A DNA stretch of 64,000 nt from positions 1 through 64,000 of the forward strand of contig JAUNGT010000009.1 in the NCBI GenBank assembly GCA_030524455.1, written 5' to 3'. Of the stretch, positions 6,288 through 13,964 are shown in pieces (position 1 is the stretch's first letter; the number at the start of each line of letters is the position of its first letter). The notes below the pieces were generated by a model. It saw nothing but the letters and a program-made list of their open reading frames with translations. It had not been told where the DNA came from and did not search any database. Origin of the DNA: Eubacteriales bacterium (GTDB taxonomy: Bacteria; Bacillota; Clostridia; Lachnospirales; Lachnospiraceae). Both the position numbers and the translations under genes were made by a program.

Positions 6288-8903
6288 TTAATCAAGCGCA
6301 GCTTGCGCGGCGGCCAATCGAGCGATCGGTACTCTAAACGGCGAGCAGGACACATAGTTTAGTCCGACTCTGTGGCAGAACTCCACGGAGGACGGGTCGC
6401 CGCCGTGCTCTCCGCAGATGCCGAGCTTTAAGTCCGGTCTGGTTGCGCGGCCCTTTCTGGCTGCCATCTCGATCAGTTGGCCCACGCCGTTTTGATCCAG
6501 TCTGGCGAAGGGATCCGATTCGTAGATCTTGCTCTTGTAATAGTCTACGAGGAACTTGCCCGCGTCGTCTCTGGAAAAGCCGAAGGTCATCTGGGTCAGG
6601 TCGTTTGTGCCGAAGGAGAAGAACTCGGCCTCCTCCGCAATCTCGTTGGCCAAAAGGGCCGCTCTGGGGATCTCGATCATGGTGCCGATATGGTAGCTTA
6701 AATCGGAGCCCTTCTCGCGCTTCACCTGCTCCGCCGTCTCCACGATCACGTCCTTGACAAATTTCAGTTCCTTCTTGTCGCCGACCAGCGGAACCATGAT
6801 CTCCGGAACGATGTCGAATCCCTTCTCCGCTCTGACCTCGATCGCCGCCTCGATCACCGCGCGGGTCTGCATCCGGGCAATCTCCGGATAGGTGACGGAC
6901 AGACGGCAGCCTCTGTGGCCCATCATCGGGTTAAACTCGTGCAGCTCGTCGCAGGTCGCCCGGACCTCCGCCGTGGAAATGCCCATGTCCGCCGCCAGCT
7001 CCTCGATATCCTTCTGCTCGGTGGGCACAAACTCATGCAGCGGCGGATCCAGGAAACGGATCGTCACGGGACGTCCCTCCATCACCTCATAGATCGCCTT
7101 AAAGTCGCCCTTCTGGAAAGGAATCAGCTCCTCCAGCGCGCGCTCCCGTTCCTCCACAGTCTTGGAAAGGATCATCCGGCGGATTTTCGGAATGCGCTCC
7201 GGCTCAAAGAACATATGCTCCGTCCGGCAAAGCCCGATTCCCTCCGCGCCCAGGCGCACCGCGTTGGCCGCGTCCGCGGGAGTGTCCGCATTGGTCCGGA
7301 CACGAAGCTTTCGGAAGGAATCCGCCCAGTCCATAATCCGTCCGAAGTTTCCGCTGATGGAGGCCTCCTGCGTCGCGATGTCTCCGTCATAAATCTTGCC
7401 GGTGGAGCCGTCCAGCGAAATATAATCTCCCTCATGATAGGTCTTGCCGCCCAGCGTAAAGAACTTCGCCGCCTCATCGACCACAATATCGCCGCAGCCG
7501 GAGATGCAGGCGGTGCCCATGCCTCTGGCTACCACAGCCGCGTGGGAGGTCATGCCGCCGCGCACGGTCAGGATTCCTTCCGCCGCGTGCATTCCTTCGA
7601 TATCCTCCGGGGAGGTTTCCAGGCGCACCAGCACCACGCGCTCCCCTCTCTCGTGAGCCTCCTTGGCATCCTCCGCCGTAAAATACACCTTACCGGCCGC
7701 TGCGCCGGGGGAAGCGGGAAGGGCCTGTCCCATCACCGTCCCGCGCTTTAACGCGTCCGGATCGAAGGTAGGGTGCAGAAGCTGATCCAGGGACTTGGCC
7801 TCAATGCGCATCACGGCCTCCTTCGGGCTGATCATGCCCTCGTCCACCAGATCGCAGGCGATCTGCAGGGCTGCCGGGGCGGTGCGCTTGCCGTTTCTGG
7901 TCTGCAGGAAAAAGAGCTTGCCGTCCTCAATCGTAAACTCCATATCCTGCATATCCCGGTAATGGTTCTCCAGGCGGGTGGCAATCTCCACAAACTGCCG
8001 GTAGCACTCGGGCAGATCCTGCTCCAGGCGGGTGATCGGCTGCGGAGTACGGATCCCGGCCACAACGTCCTCGCCCTGGGCGTTGATCAGATATTCCCCG
8101 TAAATTCCCTTCGCACCGGTGGACGGGTTGCGCGTGAAAGCGACGCCCGTTCCGGAGGTGTTGCCCATGTTTCCAAACACCATGGACTGGACGTTGACCG
8201 CCGTCCCCCAATCGCCGGGAATGTCATTCATCCGGCGGTAAACGATCGCTCGCTCATTGTCCCAGGAGCGGAACACTGCCTTGACCGCCTCCATCAGCTG
8301 CACGCGGGGCTCCTGCGGGAAATCCTCCCCCATCTTTTCCTGATAAATCTGCTTGAACCGTGCGATCACCTCCCGCAGATCTTCCGCGGTCAGCTCCGTG
8401 TCGAAATGAACGCCCTTGGACTCCTTGATCTCGTCCAGCACGCGCTCGAACAGGGACTTGGGAACCTCCATCACCACGTCGGAAAACATCTGAATAAAAC
8501 GCCGATAGGAATCGTATGCGAACCGGGGATTGCCGGTACGGGCGGCGAAGCCCTCCACGGACACATCCGTCAGGCCCAGATTCAGAATGGTATCCATCAT
8601 GCCGGGCATGGACGCGCGCGCGCCGCTTCTCACCGAAACAAGCAGCGGGTTTTCCACGTCGCCGAACTTCTTGCCCTGCTGCTCCTCCAGAATCGCAAGC
8701 GCATCAAAAATCTGCCCCTGGATCTCCTCCGAAATCGTCCTGCCGTTTTTGTAGTAATCGGTGCAGGCCTCCGTCGTCACGGTAAAACCGGGCGGGATCG
8801 GCAGGCCCAGATTGGTCATTTCCGCCAAATTGGCCCCCTTCCCGCCCAGAAGATTGCGCATATCCGCGCTTCCTTCTTTAAATAAGTAAACCCATTTCGC
8901 CAT
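6288..8903 (-). CDS. ppdK: Pyruvate, phosphate dikinase
   Basis: An 871-residue enzyme that interconverts pyruvate, ATP and phosphate with PEP, AMP and PPi in the cytoplasm. In clostridia it serves PPi-dependent glycolysis or gluconeogenesis. The N-terminal ATP-grasp region has LLGGKGANLAEM. The central swivelling phosphohistidine domain has GGMTSHAAVVARGMG. The C-terminal PEP-binding barrel has FSFGTNDLTQM and GICGEHGGDPSSVEF with the catalytic cysteine. Start: the ATG at 8903 gives the usual N-terminus (MAKWVYLF) and has AAGGGGG 9 nt upstream. A longer in-frame reading to 8990 would add an unconserved tail. The length fits the roughly 875-residue family norm. Confidence 0.97.
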   Translation of the reverse strand: MAKWVYLFKEGSADMRNLLGGKGANLAEMTNLGLPIPPGFTVTTEACTDYYKNGRTISEEIQGQIFDALAILEEQQGKKFGDVENPLLVSVRSGARASMPGMMDTILNLGLTDVSVEGFAARTGNPRFAYDSYRRFIQMFSDVVMEVPKSLFERVLDEIKESKGVHFDTELTAEDLREVIARFKQIYQEKMGEDFPQEPRVQLMEAVKAVFRSWDNERAIVYRRMNDIPGDWGTAVNVQSMVFGNMGNTSGTGVAFTRNPSTGAKGIYGEYLINAQGEDVVAGIRTPQPITRLEQDLPECYRQFVEIATRLENHYRDMQDMEFTIEDGKLFFLQTRNGKRTAPAALQIACDLVDEGMISPKEAVMRIEAKSLDQLLHPTFDPDALKRGTVMGQALPASPGAAAGKVYFTAEDAKEAHERGERVVLVRLETSPEDIEGMHAAEGILTVRGGMTSHAAVVARGMGTACISGCGDIVVDEAAKFFTLGGKTYHEGDYISLDGSTGKIYDGDIATQEASISGNFGRIMDWADSFRKLRVRTNADTPADAANAVRLGAEGIGLCRTEHMFFEPERIPKIRRMILSKTVEERERALEELIPFQKGDFKAIYEVMEGRPVTIRFLDPPLHEFVPTEQKDIEELAADMGISTAEVRATCDELHEFNPMMGHRGCRLSVTYPEIARMQTRAVIEAAIEVRAEKGFDIVPEIMVPLVGDKKELKFVKDVIVETAEQVKREKGSDLSYHIGTMIEIPRAALLANEIAEEAEFFSFGTNDLTQMTFGFSRDDAGKFLVDYYKSKIYESDPFARLDQNGVGQLIEMAARKGRATRPDLKLGICGEHGGDPSSVEFCHRVGLNYVSCSPFRVPIARLAAAQAALD

Positions 8904-9043
8904 CGCCAGGTTCCCCCTTAAATAATATTTCGTACCGTCCCTGGTGCCGCACGCTCTGTTCTGTCTCAGTACTCGTTTATTATAACACAATCAATTGCAC
9001 AATACCCAACAAAAATACGGCAAGCGAATTGTGAATTTTAACC

Positions 9044-9074
9044 AAAAAGCAGCCTGTTTTCACAGACTGCTTTT
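9044..9074 (-). terminator. Intrinsic terminator of glyQS
   Basis: Minus strand: an interrupted stem (AAAAGCAG-CTGT / ACAG-CTGCTTTT) ending in TTTTT, 14 nt after the glycyl-tRNA synthetase stop. Confidence 0.75.
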
Positions 9075-9088
9075 CGCATGTTTACAAT

Positions 9089-10477
9089 TCAGAACTCAAA
9101 CTTATCCGCAAAATACGCGTCCAGATCCGCGATGGCAACCCGCTCCTGCTCCATGGAATCCCGGAAGCGGACAGTCACACAGCCGTCCGTCTCGGACTCA
9201 AAATCGTAGGTCACGCAGAAGGGCGTGCCGATCTCGTCCTGGCGGCGGTAACGCTTTCCGATATTTCCTCTGTCATCGAACTCACAGTTGTACTTTTTGC
9301 TCAGCTGCGTATAGATCTTCTCCGCGCCCTCGTTGAGCTTCTTGGACAGAGGCAGCACGCCGATCTTCACCGGCGCCAGAGCGGGATGGAAATGCAGGAC
9401 CGTGCGCATATCGCCGCCGTCCAGCTCCTCCTCGTCATAGGCCGCGCAGAGGAACGCCAGCACAACGCGGTCCGCGCCCAGGGAAGGCTCAATCACATAA
9501 GGAATATATTTCACATTTTTAGCGTCATCGAAATAGGTCATATCCTGGCCGGACACCTCCGCGTGGCGGCTCAGGTCATAGTCCGTGCGGTCCGCAATGC
9601 CCCACAGCTCGCCCCATCCGAAGGGGAACAAAAACTCGATGTCCGTGGTGGCCTTGGAGTAAAAGGAAAGCTCCTCCTTCTCGTGATCCCTGACGCGCAT
9701 TTCCTCCGGCTTGATGCCCAGAGTCTGCAGCCAGTCGATACAGAACTGCTTCCAGTAGGCAAACCATTCCAGATCGGTGTCGGGCTCGCAGAAAAACTCC
9801 AGCTCCATCTGCTCAAACTCACGGGTACGGAAGGTAAAGTTGCCGGGGGTGATCTCGTTGCGGAAGGACTTGCCGATCTGCCCGATGCCGAAGGGGATCT
9901 TCTTGCGGGAAGTGCGCTGCACATTCTTGAAGTTGACAAAAATGCCCTGCGCCGTCTCGGGCCGTAAGTACACGGTGTTTTTCGCGTCCTCCGTCACACC
10001 CTGAAACGTCTTGAACATCAGGTTGAACTGACGGATCTCGGTAAAATTATGTTTTCCGCAGGTCGGGCAGGGAACCTTGTTGTCCTCGATGAACTGCATC
10101 ATCTGCTCCTGGCTCCAGCCGTCCACGGAGCCGCCCAGATCGATCTGATGCTCCGCCGCGAAATCCTCGATCAGCTTGTCCGCGCGGAAGCGCTCATGAC
10201 ACTCCTTACAATCCATCAGAGGATCGGAGAAGCCGCCCAGATGCCCGGAAGCCACCCAGGTCTGAGGATTCATCAAAATTGCGCAGTCCACACCCACATT
10301 GTAGGGGTTCTCCTGGATAAATTTGCGCCACCAGGCCCTTTTTACGTTGTTTTTCAGCTCCACACCCAGATTGCCGTAATCCCAGGTATTGGCCAGGCCG
10401 CCGTAAATCTCGGAGCCGGGATATACAAAGCCCCTTGCCTTCGCCAGCGATACGATCTTGTCCATTGACTTTTCCAT
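9089..10477 (-). CDS. glyQS: Glycyl-tRNA synthetase, alpha2 single-chain type
   Basis: A 462-residue class II aminoacyl-tRNA synthetase charging tRNA-Gly. It has the [21 protein letters not shown]-terminal signature and motif 2 ([21 protein letters not shown]). It also has motif 3 ([14 protein letters not shown]) and the C-terminal anticodon-binding domain ([15 protein letters not shown]). Four zinc-ligand-like cysteines occur in DCKECH and PCPTCGKH. The single-chain form, rather than separate GlyQ and GlyS, is usual in Lachnospiraceae. An AAAGGAG site precedes the ATG. It is followed by ppdK beyond a terminator. Confidence 0.97.
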   Translation of the reverse strand: MEKSMDKIVSLAKARGFVYPGSEIYGGLANTWDYGNLGVELKNNVKRAWWRKFIQENPYNVGVDCAILMNPQTWVASGHLGGFSDPLMDCKECHERFRADKLIEDFAAEHQIDLGGSVDGWSQEQMMQFIEDNKVPCPTCGKHNFTEIRQFNLMFKTFQGVTEDAKNTVYLRPETAQGIFVNFKNVQRTSRKKIPFGIGQIGKSFRNEITPGNFTFRTREFEQMELEFFCEPDTDLEWFAYWKQFCIDWLQTLGIKPEEMRVRDHEKEELSFYSKATTDIEFLFPFGWGELWGIADRTDYDLSRHAEVSGQDMTYFDDAKNVKYIPYVIEPSLGADRVVLAFLCAAYDEEELDGGDMRTVLHFHPALAPVKIGVLPLSKKLNEGAEKIYTQLSKKYNCEFDDRGNIGKRYRRQDEIGTPFCVTYDFESETDGCVTVRFRDSMEQERVAIADLDAYFADKFEF

Positions 10478-10513
10478 TGCTTTATCTCCTTTGGTTTTGA
10501 TAGCTGAATTGAT

Positions 10514-11107
10514 TTAATCGAATAAAATATAGGTCAGCGTCTCGTCGTCGGTCACGGTCACAGTCCTTGGATCCTCCGTGGGGGAAGCGTCCGCGGTGGC
10601 GTAGCGCACCTTGCCCCAGACCCGGACGTCCGCGGCTTCCCGGACCACCACGATATGTTTTTCTCCCATCCCAAGCAGCTCGTCCTTGCCGATGCTCTCC
10701 CCGTCCTCCTTCATGGACTGCAGGGTCACATCCAGGTCATAGCCGGCGTTAAAGGCATCCTTTACCGTCCCGGAAAACAGCGCCAGCTTGTTAAAGCCGG
10801 AGTAGGCGGCAGCGCTCTCGTAGTTCATCACCACGGTCACAACCCCGTCGTTCTCCTGTGCGCTCTTCATCGTCACCTCCTGCTTTCCCGCCGCCGTATT
10901 GTAGGCTTCGCAGTCCTGCAGGATGCTGTCTGTAAGCTCATCCAGATTATAGTAGCTTTCCGTGAAATTCTCCACGATTGTGTGCACGACTCTGCCGTTT
11001 TTCCTGACGTCTATCGTCGTGCGGCCTGGCGTATCGTCGCCGCTGCAGCCGGTGAGCGCTGCCGCCAGAAGCAGCGCTGCCAGCATGCGCGCAAGATATT
11101 TTCGCAT
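10514..11107 (-). CDS. Predicted lipoprotein of unknown function
   Basis: A 197-residue protein with a lipoprotein signal peptide: a basic n-region (MRKYLARM), a hydrophobic core and the lipobox LTGC at about residues 18-21. The mature part is hydrophilic. It contains a YNLDELTDSILQDCEAYN segment and ends with DPRTVTVTDDETLTYILFD. I do not recognise a named family. It lies between recO and glyQS on the same strand, with a 112-nt gap to recO and 36 nt to glyQS. It is probably anchored on the outer face of the membrane. Confidence 0.8.
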   Translation of the reverse strand: MRKYLARMLAALLLAAALTGCSGDDTPGRTTIDVRKNGRVVHTIVENFTESYYNLDELTDSILQDCEAYNTAAGKQEVTMKSAQENDGVVTVVMNYESAAAYSGFNKLALFSGTVKDAFNAGYDLDVTLQSMKEDGESIGKDELLGMGEKHIVVVREAADVRVWGKVRYATADASPTEDPRTVTVTDDETLTYILFD

Positions 11108-11219
11108 TCCTCTGTTCCCCTTTTATGTCTGTTCACAGCGCTTTTTGGGCTGTCAGACTCTACTACGGCATTATAGCCGACTCTGCCCGCTTTTGCAACC
11201 GTCAGTTTTCACAATTCCT

Positions 11220-11864
11220 TCACAATTCCCGCAGGATTTCCAGCGACTTAAAGCGCCCCGGCAGACAGTCCTCCCGGTATTTTTTTGCCAGCAGGGCAAG
11301 CTGCTCCAGCACCTGGCTGGTGACGGTGAAGGTGTAGAGCTTCTCCACGGGCGTGGAGGCGATAAACTCCACCGCATACAGCGCCGCCGGCAGGTAATCC
11401 CCGGCCGGCAGGCCGGGAAATTCCCCGTTTAAGACCACCAGCTTGATCTCAAAGACAGCCCGCACCAGCCGGTTGTCCAGGCGGGACAGGGAGAGCGCCC
11501 GCAGGGACTGGTACAACAGCTTTAAGACCTCCCGCTCGTCGTTGTTTTCCCGGGTGCAGTAATCGCACAGCTCCAGAAAATACATGCCGTAGCAGGCGCC
11601 CTCAAAGTCCTCCCGCAGCTGCTCAAAATAGCTTTCCGCCGCGATCTCACAGACGCTGTAGGAGCTGCGCCCCTCAAACAGCTCAAAGCTGCCGAAGGTA
11701 AAGGGGGCTGTCGATGCCAAAAAAGCGCTGGTCGGCTTTCTGGCCCCCCGCGCAAAGGCTGAAATTTTTCCTCTTTCCTTCGTCAGAAGGACGATCCGCC
11801 GGTCATACTCCCCGATCGGCTCCGCCTTCAAAACGATCCCCAAAACCCGCAGACGTTCCTGCAT
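11220..11864 (-). CDS. recO: DNA repair protein RecO, short form without zinc finger
   Basis: A 214-residue RecO. It starts with the OB-fold N-domain (LRVLGIVLKAEPIGEYDRRIVLLTKERGKISAFARGARK), continues with a helical domain (YFLELCDYC) and ends KSLEILREL. RecO binds single-stranded DNA and helps load RecA together with RecR. Compared with Bacillus-type RecO (about 250 residues), the CxxC...CxxC zinc-finger insertion is absent: GEFPGLPAGDYLPAALYAVEF runs directly into the C-terminal helix. Short forms like this also occur in relatives. The gene follows era and a yqzL-like gene, as in many Firmicutes, and overlaps the latter by 62 nt. Confidence 0.93.
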   Translation of the reverse strand: MQERLRVLGIVLKAEPIGEYDRRIVLLTKERGKISAFARGARKPTSAFLASTAPFTFGSFELFEGRSSYSVCEIAAESYFEQLREDFEGACYGMYFLELCDYCTRENNDEREVLKLLYQSLRALSLSRLDNRLVRAVFEIKLVVLNGEFPGLPAGDYLPAALYAVEFIASTPVEKLYTFTVTSQVLEQLALLAKKYREDCLPGRFKSLEILREL

Positions 11865-12069
11865 CCTCTCGCCTTCCTCTGTCTCTTACGCTGTCTCCCG
11901 TGCTGTCTCTTCCGCCGCCTTCCCGCCAGGCTGCGGAAAGGGACGCGCTCTCATGCTGCAGCGCGCCCCTTTTCGCCTGCCGGTTTTCCGGTTCCTCCTG
12001 CCGGTAGTTTAAATAGTCCTCCACCCTGCCGGTGTGCAAAAAGCTCTCCCAGTAATCCTGACGCTTCAT
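11803..12069 (-). CDS. YqzL-like small protein with extended tail
   Basis: An 88-codon frame beginning MKRQDYWESFLHTGRVEDYL, which matches the W-x-x-F-x-x-TG-x-x-x-x-YL pattern of YqzL, a small protein encoded between era and recO in Bacillus. AGGAGG lies 8 nt before the ATG. After the YqzL-like 25 residues, the sequence becomes an unconserved Arg/Gly/Asp-rich tail that overlaps recO in another frame by 62 nt. The start and N-terminus look real. The tail may be an artefact of a lost stop. Function is unknown. Confidence 0.65.
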   Translation of the reverse strand: MKRQDYWESFLHTGRVEDYLNYRQEEPENRQAKRGALQHESASLSAAWREGGGRDSTGDSVRDRGRREDAGTSAGFGDRFEGGADRGV

Positions 12070-12147
12070 CCGACCTTCCTCCTGTTTTCCTCATTCTGTC
12101 CATCGCTGGTACACCTATGGAGGTAGGATTCGCCGGTTTGTGTCAAA

Positions 12148-13050
12148 CTATTCTTTCGGATTGTAGCCGAAATTTTTCATCATAAAATCGCTGTCCCGCC
12201 AGTCCCTTTTCACCTTCACCCAAAGCTGCAGGTTGACCTGGCATTCCAGCATGTTTTCGATATCCCGCCGGGCCTGGCTGCCGATTTTTTTCAGCATGGC
12301 GCCCTGCTTGCCGATGATGATGCCCTTGTGGGAATCCCGCTCGCAGATGATGGTGGCGTCGATATTGACGATGCGTCCCTGAAAATCCATCCGTTCAATG
12401 GCCACCGCAATCCCGTGAGGAATCTCCTCCTCCAGGCACCGCAGCGCCTTCTCCCGGATCATCTCCGCCACAATCTGACGCTGGGGCTGATCCGTGACGG
12501 TATCCTCGTCGTAAAAGGGCTCCCCGTAGGGCAGGTAGCGGAAAATCTCGGAGAGCAGCGTGTCCGTGTTGTTGCTCCGCAGAGCAGACACCGGAACGAT
12601 GCGTGCAAAGTCCATCTCCTTCTGATAGGCCTCCATGGCCTGAGCCACCGCCTGCTTGGGTACGGTGTCGATCTTATTGATCACCAAAATCACCGGCAGG
12701 CGGCAGCACTTTAAAAGCTCCAGGATATGCCGCTCTCCCGCGCCGATAAAGGTGGTGGGCTCCACCAGCCACAAAATCACGTCCACGTCCTTGAAGGTGC
12801 TTTCCGCCACCTTCACCATATAGCTTCCCAGCTTGTTTTTCGCCTTATGAATGCCGGGCGTGTCCAGAAAAACCACCTGCCCCCGCTGATCCGTATAGAC
12901 CGTCTGGATCCGGTTGCGGGTCGTCTGCGGCTTATTGGAGGTGATTGCGATCTTCTGGCCGATCAGATGGTTCATCAGGGTGGACTTGCCCACGTTGGGA
13001 CGGCCCACCAGGGCCGCGAAGCCCGCCTTTTGCTGTCTGTCTTGCGTCAT
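12148..13050 (-). CDS. era: GTPase Era
   Basis: A 300-residue essential GTPase that binds 16S rRNA and helps small-subunit maturation. G1 is GRPNVGKST, the switch region contains KPQTTRNRIQ, G3 is DTPG and G4 is NKID. The C-terminal KH domain has GIIIGKQGAMLKKIG. The length equals the family norm (about 300). It is followed by the yqzL-like gene and recO. The 5' end overlaps the upstream DUF4349 gene by 119 nt, which is unusually long. Confidence 0.97.
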   Translation of the reverse strand: MTQDRQQKAGFAALVGRPNVGKSTLMNHLIGQKIAITSNKPQTTRNRIQTVYTDQRGQVVFLDTPGIHKAKNKLGSYMVKVAESTFKDVDVILWLVEPTTFIGAGERHILELLKCCRLPVILVINKIDTVPKQAVAQAMEAYQKEMDFARIVPVSALRSNNTDTLLSEIFRYLPYGEPFYDEDTVTDQPQRQIVAEMIREKALRCLEEEIPHGIAVAIERMDFQGRIVNIDATIICERDSHKGIIIGKQGAMLKKIGSQARRDIENMLECQVNLQLWVKVKRDWRDSDFMMKNFGYNPKE

Positions 13051-13954
13051 CTGCTTCTCTCTTTCTCTGTTCGATTCGTTCTCTTCTTCTGATATTGCGC
13101 TTTTCCTCCGCCTTGATGAGGGCCCGCAGAACCAGGGCGAGCACCGCCAGGATCGCCGCTGCCGTCACCAGGATCGGAAGGGCGATGACAAACTCGATGG
13201 CAAAGTTTTTCAGGCCGTTTCCGACCCGGCGCAGATTCAGAAGGAAGCCGGAGGAAATCCGCTCCCAGGCGGTTTTCTCCTCGTAGGGCCGGTAAAATTC
13301 CACTTCATCTATGTTCAGATTCACCGTACTGTAGGCGATCTGGTTATCGTAGGTGCGAAGCTGGGACTCCATGCTTTCGATCTGGTAGCGCACCTCCGTC
13401 AGCTGCTGATTGATGGAAATGATCTCCTCGATCGTCTCCGCCTTCTCCAACATGGCAAGCAGGCTCTCCTGCTCCGCCCGCAGCGCTTTTTTGTGGCTCT
13501 CCAGATCCACATATTGAAGCGTCACATCCTCGGTATACTCACTCTTATCCGTCACGTTGCCCCAGGCCGAGACACTCTCCAGAAAGCTGTCGAGCTGTTC
13601 CGCCGGAATGCGGGCGGTGAGCCGGGCGCTGCGGGAGCGGTAATCGGAGGTTTCGCTGCCGTTATAGATGCTGCTGTTTTCCACATATCCGCCCAGCTCC
13701 TCCGCCTTTTTCTCCGCATCCGCCACCAGCTCCTCAAACTGCTCCGTCTCCACGCTCATGTCCACGTTGCGGATCAGCTTACGGTTTTCGGCGACCTGAC
13801 TGTAATCCACATCGCTTCCGGAATTCGCCTCATAGCCGGAATAGCTGGAAGCGCTGTCCGCCGCCATCTCTGTACCGGAGGATGACGCGCCGCAGCCTGC
13901 AAGCACTGCGGTCATCAGCGCCAGCAATATCGCCCCTGCCCTCTCTTTTCTCAT
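12932..13954 (-). CDS. DUF4349-family lipoprotein, C-terminus reading into era
   Basis: A 340-residue protein with a lipoprotein signal (MRKERAGAILLALMTAVLAGC). An extracellular region follows with the DUF4349 pattern (NRKLIRNVDMSVETEQFEELV). Next is a coiled-coil segment around residues 150-200 (EQESLLAMLEKAETIEEIIS), then one membrane span near residues 260-285 (FVIALPILVTAAAILAVLAL) and a basic cytoplasmic tail. After the span, the last 40 or so codons lie inside era in another frame and are Gly/Pro/Arg-rich, so the natural stop may have been lost. The start ATG is 10 nt from the M16C gene stop. Function is unknown. Confidence 0.85.
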   Translation of the reverse strand: MRKERAGAILLALMTAVLAGCGASSSGTEMAADSASSYSGYEANSGSDVDYSQVAENRKLIRNVDMSVETEQFEELVADAEKKAEELGGYVENSSIYNGSETSDYRSRSARLTARIPAEQLDSFLESVSAWGNVTDKSEYTEDVTLQYVDLESHKKALRAEQESLLAMLEKAETIEEIISINQQLTEVRYQIESMESQLRTYDNQIAYSTVNLNIDEVEFYRPYEEKTAWERISSGFLLNLRRVGNGLKNFAIEFVIALPILVTAAAILAVLALVLRALIKAEEKRNIRRRERIEQRKREADDARQTAKGGLRGPGGPSQRGQVHPDEPSDRPEDRNHLQ

Positions 13955-13964
13955 ACTCTTCTCC

